Assembly (NCBI GenBank): GCA_012934845.2
Contig: WNNJ02003258.1
Location: 124,001 to 188,000 of the forward strand
DNA from: Pomphorhynchus laevis
Taxonomy: Eukaryota > Acanthocephala > Palaeacanthocephala > Echinorhynchida > Pomphorhynchidae
Reading direction: 5' to 3'
Length of the DNA stretch: 64,000 nucleotides
This document shows, in pieces, positions 22,457 to 31,393 of the stretch. Position numbers and translations under genes: made by a program. Position 1 is the stretch's first letter; every line of letters starts with the position of its first letter. Under the pieces are notes generated by a model. The model searched no databases and was not told where the DNA came from. It saw nothing but the letters and a program-made list of their open reading frames with translations.

Positions 22457-23227
22457 TTAATAATAATGTTGATATTGCTGGGAACGTGATGTAATATGAT
22501 TTACATAGTTGGAAGGTATGTCCTTACCAAAAGTAGAGTTCTTGACTGCCTCATAAGTAGGGATAGAAGATTTTGGCGACGGTGCTGAAAGTCCACTAGT
22601 ACTTGGTACAAAACCTGACAGAGGGCTATAGCAAACACCGTTAGATTCTGAGCGAATGGTATGCTCGATATGCCTATCCACACATCCTAAATATGTGGTA
22701 TTTGTTTGATCGTTAAACACCTTTTCAGTCGATATAGACATATGTGGATGTATTTGCGGTTTTTTGGTATAATCGCAAAATCCGATATTTGAGATTACAG
22801 ATTCTTCATATTCATTGGGGATTGTTTTGTTTGAACTATTATTATATATCTCATTTACATGTTTGTAGTGTATATTTAAAATATTGAAATTTTTTTGAGA
22901 GCAATAGGCACATACTACCGAAAGCGAGCAGAAATCGTTATATTTATCACTAGGTAGGTACATACAAGTCAATATGGGACATAGTTCAGTTGAACATTTA
23001 ATTAGCAGTTTCTTAAAGTTCGATGGGTCAGTTGTTAATTTTGTTATTGACGAAGGAGAGTTATCCAACGGTTCTGATAAAGTTGTGCTCGGAGCTATTG
23101 AGTCTATACTTGATAAGGAACGTGTACTATTTGGCGCATTATTTACATTCCTTAAAAAAGACAATTTAAATTTTTCAGTGAAACAAACAAGGCGTTCGAT
23201 CAGATCACTTTTTTGCCTATATAACAC
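22457..23227 (-). CDS. Unidentified 256-aa ORF, serine/asparagine-rich
   Basis: An uninterrupted minus-strand frame of 256 codons. It has a cysteine-containing stretch (KCSTELCPILTC, then VVCAYCSQKNFNIL) followed by a Ser/Pro/Asn-rich tail with VPSTSGLSAPSPKSSIPTYE. The composition loosely resembles the N-terminal half of the CR1 ORF1 proteins nearby (a CxxC stretch followed by a Ser/Pro-rich linker), so it may be a diverged, 3'-truncated ORF1. A host exon is the alternative. It ends against the 3' tail of CR1-A. No domain is recognised with confidence. Confidence 0.4.
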   Translation of the reverse strand: MLYRQKSDLIERLVCFTEKFKLSFLRNVNNAPNSTRSLSSIDSIAPSTTLSEPLDNSPSSITKLTTDPSNFKKLLIKCSTELCPILTCMYLPSDKYNDFCSLSVVCAYCSQKNFNILNIHYKHVNEIYNNSSNKTIPNEYEESVISNIGFCDYTKKPQIHPHMSISTEKVFNDQTNTTYLGCVDRHIEHTIRSESNGVCYSPLSGFVPSTSGLSAPSPKSSIPTYEAVKNSTFGKDIPSNYVNHITSRSQQYQHYY

Positions 23228-23670
23228 AGTGAACGTTTCCTACATTCTTCCTGCAAATCCACGTACCTGAATTTATGTAAGTCTTTTGGTAAAGATCGCA
23301 TTGAAACTGAGTCCAATAAACATCTATACTTACGTGGTCGTCCTCGCATCATGAATGATATATTACCAAGGAAAATACAATTGACCTGAAGTGATAACTA
23401 AAGTATATAACGTCCTTAAGGAAGCAGTGTCAGATAAATGGATAATGAAGATATGTGAGGAAAATAAACTAATAACAGAAATAAAATAGATAGGAAACCA
23501 AAATTAATCGATAACGCAAAAGTTGAAAGATCACTAAAAGTAAAAGTGATAGAATAAGTAAACAAGACAAACTGTGTCTAAATATGTGCTGTAAAACAAG
23601 TTTTCCCAGATTTTGTTTTGTGAAAATCTTCGAACCAGAAGGAAATTCGAAGTTGTTGTTGTAAAATTTC
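23228..23670. other. Non-coding AT-rich spacer
   Basis: About 440 bases with no recognised frame, repeat or RNA gene. Confidence 0.4.
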
Positions 23671-23950
23671 TAAATTCTCTCGAGAGATCTCGATCTATAT
23701 CACAACAATGCAAGCGATCTTTGTGAGCGCAGCGATCTGAAGTTTGCAGTCGGCAGATCTGAAGTTTGCAGTCGGCAGATCTGAAGTTTGCAGTCGGCAG
23801 ATCTGCCGACTGCAAACTTCAGATCTGCCGACTGCAAACTTCAGATCTGCCGACTGCAAACTTCAGATCTGCCGACTGCAAACTTCAGATCACTGTGCTC
23901 ACAAAGATCGCTTGCATTGTTGTGAATATATAGATCGAGATTTCTCGGAA
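23671..23950. repeat. Large palindrome built on inverted arrays of a 22-nt unit
   Basis: Three direct copies of the unit GATCTGAAGTTTGCAGTCGG+CA (23734-23799) face four inverted copies (to about 23891), with the dyad centre inside AGATCT at 23799-23804. The flanks also pair: CAACAATGCAAGCGATCTTT at the left (from 23703) is the reverse complement of AAAGATCGCTTGCATTGTTG at the right (23902-23921), with looser pairing further out. Total foldback is about 270 bp. No coding function is likely. Confidence 0.9.
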
Positions 23951-23960
23951 GAATTTAGAA

Positions 23961-24104
23961 GATCTAAAATATTGCTTTTCAGCAGATCTGAAATATTGAT
24001 TGTCAGCAGATCTGAAATATTGCTTGTCAGCAGATCTGAAATATTGATTGTCAGCAGATCTGAAATATTGCTTGTCAGCAGATCTGAAATATTGCTTGTC
24101 AGCA
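23961..24104 (+). repeat. Tandem array, six copies of a 24-nt unit
   Basis: Unit GATCTGAAATATTG + CTTGTCAGCA, six copies. Middle copies alternate between TTGCTTGTC and TTGATTGTC, a hint of a 48-nt dimer. Each unit starts with GATCT and ends with AGCA/GGCA like the 22-nt unit of the adjacent palindrome, so both arrays probably share an origin. Because 24 is a multiple of three it reads as an eight-residue peptide repeat, which I take to be incidental. Confidence 0.9.
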
Positions 24105-24174
24105 GATTGTAATAGTTTTAATATCAAAGACTTTTTTAACGTTGTAAGTAGTTAATAGAGATAACAAGATAGTT

Positions 24175-25340
24175 TAAACATATAATAGAAAATATACATT
24201 AACCATAAACTTCATTAATAAATGTAAAGATAACATAAATATATTGGGACTTTTAAATAATTCTAAAAGTAAAGAAATAATAGGGTCAGATTTAAGTAAA
24301 TATATTCCTAAAATAATGTATAAACTCCTACCACCATTAGGACGAAAAATTTGTAATTATAATAAAGAATTAAAATCAATATGTAACGATAATATTAAAA
24401 ACAATGGAAACAGAATGCAATTGTAAAAGTCTTAGTTTTAATTAAATAAATGAACATATATGTACCCATAATCTAGAATTAATTGAAAATTGTGAATTAA
24501 GAAAGCTGCTATCAAAAGGGTATAAATATAGATTAAATAATAACAACGACAAAAATAAAATTTTCAATTCGTTAATAAAATATGAAATATATGGTTCGAT
24601 ACATTGATGATATATGTGTATTTAATTTTAATAATTTTTATTCAATTAGTGAGCACATTTATCCAGAAAGCCTTATTCTAAACAAAACCAATATTAATGT
24701 TAAAGAAGGTGTATATCTAGATATGAACATTAAATTAACATTAACTAAAACTACTATTAATTTATATCGTAAAGATGACATATTTAAATTTACAAGAAAC
24801 ATATTTTTGCATGAGCATTCATGCATACCAAATAATATAAAATATAATATTTAAATAATGAAATTTTAAGAATTGCAACAATATGAAATGATAACAAATA
24901 ATTTAATAGACGCATATTTTAAAAATATGTCATTTTATTTTCTATAAAAATAACATCAGACACAAAATAGTAAAATATATAAATCAACACAATAATATTA
25001 AAAATGAATTAAAATCATTAGCGGAAAATTTGTATATATGAATAATAAATAATATACTTTGTATTAGAATAAGATACTATATAGTCAAATTTTATCAGAG
25101 TAAATACGTCCTGAGCGCGTATTTGGACCCGCTTCTAGTTTGGGTAGAGGAATTAGGGGCCAAAACTTGATAGCATAACAGTTCCTTCTGATGACCTTTA
25201 ATCCTTATTCTAAAATAACGTCTGTTATTTATTAGTCAATTTATAAAAGTTGACTTTTATTTTAAATTTTAATTTTTTATTTTAACTTGATATAAATTAT
25301 TTAAAATCTTATAACATTTATTAGAAGATAAATTATAAGC
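24175..25340 (+). mobile_element. PLE, plus strand, with internal deletion
   Basis: Linker sequence (from about 24185; LLNNSKSKEIIGSDLSKYIP, PPLGRKICNYNKELKSICN) passes the CxC region and jumps near 24560 from the linker straight to the RT YIDD block (MVRYIDDICVFNF, 24582-24854), deleting the fingers and half of the palm. The 3' UTR (about 25050-25340) has diverged forms of the family's two stem-loops. It is non-functional. Confidence 0.85.
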
Positions 25341-25655
25341 CCGGCAGCAGACTCTTTAATGAAAATTATAGCGCGAAGGATATCAGCTAGAAAGTCTATT
25401 CCGTACCACGAAGTGATCAGTGACATGTGAGGCAAACTATCTATATGCTTAGCAAGGCTTGCCTCAATTTCTTATCGGGCAAGTAAGAGAGCGCATATCG
25501 TCCTTGGGCAGCGATGCGTCGAAGAAAGTTGACTGCAAAACATGTAAAGGCCCATTTGCGGAAACCTCTCCAGTTGTAAACGTTTATTGAGTTAATAATA
25601 AATTTATAAATCTTAAAAAATTGTTATTAGCATTATTAATATCATTATTGGACTA
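25341..25655 (+). mobile_element. 3' terminal remnant of a WYADD-group RLE element
   Basis: The box GCCCATTTGCGGAAACCT at 25550-25567 and the AT-rich tail after it match the 3' ends of R-B and the mini-element. No clear coding match is seen in 25341-25545. The next RLE element begins directly downstream, so this is another head-to-tail pair. Confidence 0.55.
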
Positions 25656-25757
25656 GTTTAAACTTTCTTGATAATTAACTACTTACAATCGACTTTCCAG
25701 ATCGACAATTGAACAATTGACTATACACAATCTTTAATTCTATACAACCCACTAGTG

Positions 25758-27284
25758 AATGACTCGTGGAAAGCCACTACAGATGCTGCGCTTGTAACAG
25801 TACAATATCTACTGAACCTTTTATCGATCAACAGAAAGAGAATATATCAGAAGCCTTTAAAGAAGTGATATACTGGAAGCCTCATCTATTTCATTTAAAA
25901 CAGTGTAACTCTAGTCATGACTTTGTTAATCGTCTAGCGTCATGTTATCATCAAATTGGTAATGCATTACAGGGAGGAAATATAGCGTTGGAAACCGCAC
26001 CTGTGTTGTGTCAGTGCATTTTGCAAGGATTTTGTTCGAAGAAAGTTAGTCTTACAAGGAAAGCAATAGAACGACGACTGAAGTTGTGGGATGAAGAAAA
26101 CATAATAAATGAGGTGATAAATGAGGGTCGTGTTCTTCAATCACGTAAATTTTCAATTAGAGATTCGATAGTAAATAACCAAAATTGGCATCTAAGATTT
26201 AGAAAATTAATGAAAAATGACAAGACAACCGCTGCAATGCGCCTTTTGGAAATGAATGGAAAGGATTACGGTATTTTAGATTTGCAATCATTAGTCAAGG
26301 GTAAAACTGAAAGATATTCTAAATTAGTTACATCTTAACCATCACCAATACATGAAGACTGTGTATTAGTACATTCATTGGAAGGAGTGATCAATCATAA
26401 TTCTGTGTTATTTGATTATATTGAAGATAAAGCAATTTTTCAGACAGCTTCTAAAATACATAAGAGTGCGGGCCCTTCGGGTGTAGATGCATTAATGTGG
26501 AAACGGATGCTAACTTTTCTTGGAAGTGGTTCTAAGACACTAAATCAGAGTATGGCAGATTTTTCGAGATGTTTAGCGTCAGAGCATATGGATGCAGATC
26601 ACCTAAAAGCTTTTACTGTCAGCAGATTAATTCGGTTAAGTAAAAATCCCGGGGTAAGGCCACTCGGTATAGGGTGGCCTTACCCCGGGTGGCCTTTCGG
26701 CGTATAATCGGAAAAGTAATATTAAAGAAAATACAAAATGGCATTCAACATATATCCGGATCTGTTCAATTGTGTGCGGGTCAAAAATGTGAAATTGACG
26801 CTGCGATTTATTCAATCCGATACAAATTCACTTCTGATAACAAAATGTGTGTTCTTGTAATAGATGCAGTTAAAGCATTTAATCTAGTTAACAGAAAACT
26901 AGCTTTGCAAATATTTCAAAAGTGGGCCCTGCCCTGTCAGTTGTCTTATCGAATACATACAAAAACCAGCGTCTTTAATTGTTACAGAAGATTGTATTAC
27001 ATCTAACAAAGGATTCACTCGAGGGGATCCCTTAGCAATGTCCGCCTTTAGTGCTGCGTATCTTCCACTAATTAGAATATTAGAAAAAAATGCTCTACGA
27101 GTTTTATATAAATGGTACGCGGATGATGTGAGTTGTGTAGAAGTAGAAGATCTACTGAAAGTTTGGAATATGATTTTGGTTAAAGGACCAATTTTTTTGT
27201 AAATGTGAGTAAATGTAGATTGCTGGTTAACAACAGTAACTCTTACTTATCGAATAGTCTTTATCATAAATTCGGAATTCAATT
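25758..27284 (+). pseudogene. R-C polyprotein, N-terminal and RT part, broken
   Basis: MTRGKP is followed by a shift into the YRCCAC frame; the cysteine cluster is shorter than in other copies. Blocks: 25766-26338 (ILQGFCSKKVSLTRKAIERR), 26378-26707 (KSAGPSGVDALMW, NPGVRPLGIG), 26674-27006 (SVQLCAGQKCEIDAAIY, VIDAVKAFNLVNRK), then GFTRGDPLAMSAFS and WYADDVSCVE (about 27010-27140). A TAA interrupts near 26336. The break at 26675 is caused by a 15-bp inverted duplication (see findings). Confidence 0.8.
26648..26689. repeat. Perfect 15-bp inverted repeat inserted in R-C
   Basis: CCCGGGGTAAGGCCA (26648-26662) and TGGCCTTACCCCGGG (26675-26689) are exact reverse complements around a 12-nt loop. 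Sister copies read straight from ..GVRPIGIG into the next RT codons, so the right arm is an insertion copied from the opposite strand. Confidence 0.9.
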
Positions 27285-27553
27285 CAGACCTTAAAAAAAG
27301 TTTGAGATCTAAAGTAAATACAGTTTACAACGATTACATCGATTACAACGATTACTTCAACGATTAAAGAATTTAAAATTGTCTTGATTATAATAAGTTC
27401 TTACAATTTCAAATTGAAATTTAAATCAAATTCCATTGATACCGCAATAAACGAAATCTGTTGGTCGGATCCATTGTTCAATAACGAATTTTCCGTTTGA
27501 AAAATTGATGGAAATTTGAATTCCAGTACAATATCACATTATATGACAAAAAT
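27285..27553. other. Spacer: RLE 5'-end remnant, then 5' region of CR1-B
   Basis: 27287-27370 resembles an RLE 5' end (GACCTTAAAAAAAGTTTGA, then CGATTACA/ACGATTAC repeats like those before R-E). The rest is presumed 5' UTR of CR1-B. No frame recognised. Confidence 0.45.
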
Positions 27554-28798
27554 ATGACAAAGAAGACCAACAAGCAAGCGAAACACAACAATACAACAAA
27601 GTCGGTTGGGTACGCAGATAATGAAGTGGCATGTGACTCTCACGGCTGCACGATATGGACCAAAGTAAGCTTCCCCTCAGACAGTTCTCAAACAATGACG
27701 AGTCGCAATTTCTATTGTGGTTTCTGTGCAGCTCTTGCAATTGCAAATTTAAATAAGACTATTAACGATCTACGCTCACTAACCGAAGACACTGATAAAC
27801 CATTACGATCAGATATCCCTTATACATGTGAAGTATTCGAGCAAGATACAATACCTTCACTAGACAATGAAATCGCCCCGATCAACATAACGGCAACATC
27901 TGATACTTCAATATTCCGGAAATCTACCCCTACTCGAGTTTGGACACGAGGACATGCAAGATCGCGAATCGTAAAGGCAACAACCCTTGAAACTTCCTTA
28001 TCTAACCTTAAAACCGATTTCCTGGATTCGTCAAATCTAGAGAATAACATCATTTCTCACAAGGATACACAGAAACAAACATTCCATATCACTCAGAAAA
28101 CACATCCAAGGCCGGAAACAAACACAGAAGCACCACATCACACAGCACTCCCAACTTTTTATTGTCCTCAAACAACCCATAGTCTATATAAAATGGATGG
28201 AACACTCAAACAAATGATAAATCACACCAATTCCACTGTAAACAACACTGATAACCCCAATATACCTATTCTATCTGAGCCTAAACGACATAAACGCCGA
28301 ACATTCGATCGGGATAAATGTTTCATTATTGTAAATTTAAATGAATCACCGAGTCCAAACAGTCTCATCCGGATTAAACATGATGTTGATTCAGTAAAGC
28401 AAGTTCTTTCAACTGTTCTCCCAACAGAAATATCAGTCGAACAAAATAGACAGGTAATACACCTCTTTCGCATTGGGAAGAAACAAGATGGTACCAAACC
28501 AAGGCTTTTGAAAGTTGTTGTTGATAGCCCCGAGACTAGTAAGCAAATCATCAAGAATTCCTTTAAGTTAAAAGGGTCCAGTATCAGACTTCTACCTGAC
28601 CTCAGCACTGAAGATAGAAACAGATTGAAACCTGCAAGGAAAGAGCTTCAACAAAGAATTCAAAACAATGAAAAAAATCTAATTGTGAAAAATTTTCAAG
28701 TTGTGCGGCGAAGGGTAAATACGCGATTTAGCCTCGGAATCCGTCTAACCGTTCCATCGACACTCTCCGCCGCACAGATTCGTGCATCCACCACGTAA
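27554..28798 (+). CDS. CR1-B ORF1 protein, 414 aa, intact frame
   Basis: The N-terminus has a CDSHGC..FYCGFC zinc-binding-like arrangement (about residues 28-57), reminiscent of a truncated PHD-type finger. A low-complexity Thr/Asn/Ser linker follows. The C-terminal third has DRDKCFIIVNLNES, LFRIGKKQDGTKPRLLKVVV, FKLKGSSIRLLPDLS and NFQVVRRRV, the conserved ORF1 region also present in CR1-A. In this family ORF1 proteins bind the element RNA; that role is inferred from family knowledge. No internal stop. Confidence 0.8.
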   Translation: MTKKTNKQAKHNNTTKSVGYADNEVACDSHGCTIWTKVSFPSDSSQTMTSRNFYCGFCAALAIANLNKTINDLRSLTEDTDKPLRSDIPYTCEVFEQDTIPSLDNEIAPINITATSDTSIFRKSTPTRVWTRGHARSRIVKATTLETSLSNLKTDFLDSSNLENNIISHKDTQKQTFHITQKTHPRPETNTEAPHHTALPTFYCPQTTHSLYKMDGTLKQMINHTNSTVNNTDNPNIPILSEPKRHKRRTFDRDKCFIIVNLNESPSPNSLIRIKHDVDSVKQVLSTVLPTEISVEQNRQVIHLFRIGKKQDGTKPRLLKVVVDSPETSKQIIKNSFKLKGSSIRLLPDLSTEDRNRLKPARKELQQRIQNNEKNLIVKNFQVVRRRVNTRFSLGIRLTVPSTLSAAQIRASTT

Positions 28799-28869
28799 AC
28801 ATCAATCCAATTTCAACACCAACAGCGACACCACACCACTGCCGTTACTCTCAAAATAATATTTCCATC

Positions 28870-31393
28870 ATGTACTCTAACTGTTTAAGCATGTACAACA
28901 AATTTGACGAAATATTGTGTCTCGTTAATTCAATGAATACAAACATCATAGCATTGAGCGAAACCTGGCTTAACAACGATATATCTGATAATGAAATCTC
29001 AATCCCAGGCTACTTTGTTATACGATCGGATCGAACCGCCTCAAAAGGAGGTGGAGTTATATTATACGTCAAGCAACCGTTAACCATCATCGAGCACAGC
29101 ATTGTATCAGATGATTCATACAACGAATATCTGTGGGCAACAGTATCTTCTCCTGATAGACAGAAACTAAAAATCGGTTTATTTTACCGATCTCCGCGCT
29201 CCGCAACTGAAAAGATTGGCATCTCTTTACGACATCACCTAACAAGCTTATCACCGATCATTATCCTAGGAGACTTCAATATGCCTCATGTCAATTGGGA
29301 CCTATATACTTCGACACATGGTTGTGATGTTGAATCATCCAATCTCCTTAATACGTTCAACGATCTCAATCTAACCCAGCATATTCACGAACCCACTAGA
29401 AGGAGGAAGCAATCATCTGCCATTTTAGACCTCTGCTTATCACGAGGGGAACCCACAATTGATGAAATCTCTCTCAGCCCCCTATTGGCCACAGTGATCA
29501 TTGTGTCATTAGGCTGGCGCTTTCTGTCAGTCTCTTTAAAACAGCCCCCTCGACAAAACCCGAATTGAATCCCTTCAAAGCGAATTTCGCAAGTATGACG
29601 CAAGCTATTCGAAACATTCAATGGCCTAATCCATATGAAATTGGCATAGATCAGTGCTGGGAAAATTTCAAATCTACTTTGATCAATGCTCTAAATTACT
29701 TCTCCCCTTTAAAACGTCAGCGCACATCCCACAAAACTCCCATTTGGTTTTACTCGCAGATTAAACAAATGATTAAGACAAGAGACAAAATTTACAAAAA
29801 ATTCAAAGAACAGAATTGTTCTTGGACCGATTACAAGGAATTACGAAATCAAGTTACGGCACTCAAACGTCAGAAACGCAGGTGCTTCGTTTCCAATCTT
29901 TGTCGATCATCAAAAAGATATCCCAGTAAATTGTTCAAACATATCAGCTCATTAAAATCAACTACGTCTGAGATTAACTCTATATTTATGGAAACCGGTG
30001 AGCTCACATCTGATGACAAAGCAATTGCCAATATTTTCCTAGATCAATTCACGCTAGAGAGTCCTACCTGTCAGTATTGCCCCAGATTCTCCACTGCTCA
30101 ATATCCGTGTTACGAATTTACTCCATTTGATAAATTTGAGGTTCTTAATGAACTTCTAAAGCTACCACGATCAATTGCGGCAGGACCAGACAAAATTCCT
30201 CCAATTCTTCTTCGGGAACTTGCACCAGTAATATATGAACCTTTACACACCATATTCGATTTCTCCTTGTCAACAGGCTGTATACCATCAGATTGGAAAT
30301 GTTCTATAATCCGACCTCTCTACAAAAAAGGCGACCGTAATCTAGCAAGCAACTATCGGCCCATAAGCCTTACCTGCGTTGCTTGTAAAGTGCTAGAGAA
30401 ACTGCTTTTTAAACGAATCATCGGGCACCTAGAAGATAACCAAGTACTCTGCGACAACCAGCATGGTTTCCGCCCAGGAAGATCTACTGTCACAAACCTC
30501 ATACTTGCGAGGAGTGATTGGACCAGATATGCCGAGGCTGGAGTTAGTGTTGATGTTTTGTTTTTCGACCTCAGCAAAGCATTTGATCGGATATACTATG
30601 ATGTCCTCCTTATTACGCTGGAACAGTACGGCATCAGAGGAACCCTCCTTAATTGGATTAACTCCTTCCTTAGAAATCGGAAGATTACTGTATTGGCTAA
30701 TAAACAAATGTCAAAAACAAGAAATCCTGGACGCGGTGTTCCTCAGGGATCGGTACTCAGTCCATTGCTCTTCATTATTTACATCAACGAGCTTACTACA
30801 GCTATTTCGAGTCCATGTGGTTTATATGCCGACGACTTGAAAATTTGGCGACCAATAATCGATAGCCGAGATCCAATGATACTCCAGAGAGACATTGATA
30901 ATATTAAGGTATGGTGTAATCAACGGGGACTGGTATTAAACCCCGATAAGTCAAAACATATGCGCATCGGACATCTACACATCAATTCATCATATACCAT
31001 TGACGGAAGAGAAATTGAAACAGTTCTCCAATTTCAAGACCTTGGAGTGATCGTAAATAGAAGCTTATCGACCATCCCACATACCAGTCACACAGTTGCT
31101 AAATGCCGTCGAATTTTAGGACTTATTAGAAGGACCATTGGCCAGCTTGACGCATCCAGTTTTAAGTTAATTTACAATGCTTATGTCTTATCTTTAATGA
31201 GATACGCTTCACCTGCCTGTCACCCTCAAACTACGACAGAGATGAACCTGTACGAATCCATATTACGCAAGGCCACACATCTTGTACCCAGCCAAGCTCT
31301 CATTCATTTTTCGACTTCACGCACTTGGTGTGACCACAGTGAAGAAATCTTTAAAGTCATCTGATTTAATGTTTGTGTGGACAGCGCTTAATG
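28870..31393 (+). pseudogene. CR1-B ORF2: APE endonuclease and RT, two frameshifts
   Basis: Endonuclease: YSNCLSMYNKFDEIL, ALSETWLNNDISDNEI, SKGGGVILYVKQ, GLFYRSPRSA, IILGDFNMPHVNWD. The SDHCVIRLAL motif lies in a shifted frame after a five-C run (29478-29482), consistent with loss of one C. RT block 29565-31364: SNYRPISLTCVACKVLEKLL, FFDLSKAFDRIYYDVL, GRGVPQGSVLSPLLFIIYIN, LYADD (YADD at 30825-30836). A second shift near 31290 moves the C-terminal ALGVTTVKKSLKSSDLMF into another frame. The element ends there. Confidence 0.88.

Larger units (their letters stand above)
18394..22500 (+). mobile_element. CR1-like LINE (CR1-A), two ORFs, degenerate
   Basis: Non-LTR retrotransposon with a nucleic-acid-binding ORF1 (18394-19534) and an APE plus RT ORF2 (about 19580-22382), followed by a short 3' UTR with AATAATAATGTTGATATTG. 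The order and motifs match CR1-B at 27554-31393, to which it is clearly related but diverged. ORF2 carries several stops and frame changes. Confidence 0.85.
25656..27284 (+). mobile_element. RLE-type retroelement R-C, WYADD group, 3'-truncated
   Basis: The 5' end (ctagtttaaactttcttgataattaactacttac) resembles R-A and R-B. The coding region begins at ATG 25758 (MTRGKP) and is lost in the RT palm at about 27284, where a sequence like the 5' end of R-E (gaccttaaaaaaagtttga, 27287-27305) takes over. Knuckle and nuclease are absent. Confidence 0.8.
27554..31393 (+). mobile_element. CR1-like LINE (CR1-B), nearly intact, 3'-truncated
   Basis: Two-ORF CR1-type element related to CR1-A. ORF1 (27554-28798) is open. 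ORF2 (28870 to about 31393) has two frame breaks. The 3' end is lost: homology stops at 31392 in the C-terminal MFVWTALN block and antisense RLE sequence (R-D) begins. Loss of a LINE 3' end points to a deletion or inversion breakpoint rather than normal 5' truncation. Confidence 0.88.

Noticed and set aside
23734-24104. Possible CRISPR-like array
   Set aside because: Units are directly adjacent with no unique spacers, the first set is inverted about a centre, and the surroundings are eukaryotic repeats.
23744-24112. 122-codon repeat-encoded peptide frame
   Set aside because: It is produced by the 22- and 24-nt repeats; no start context or family supports a protein.
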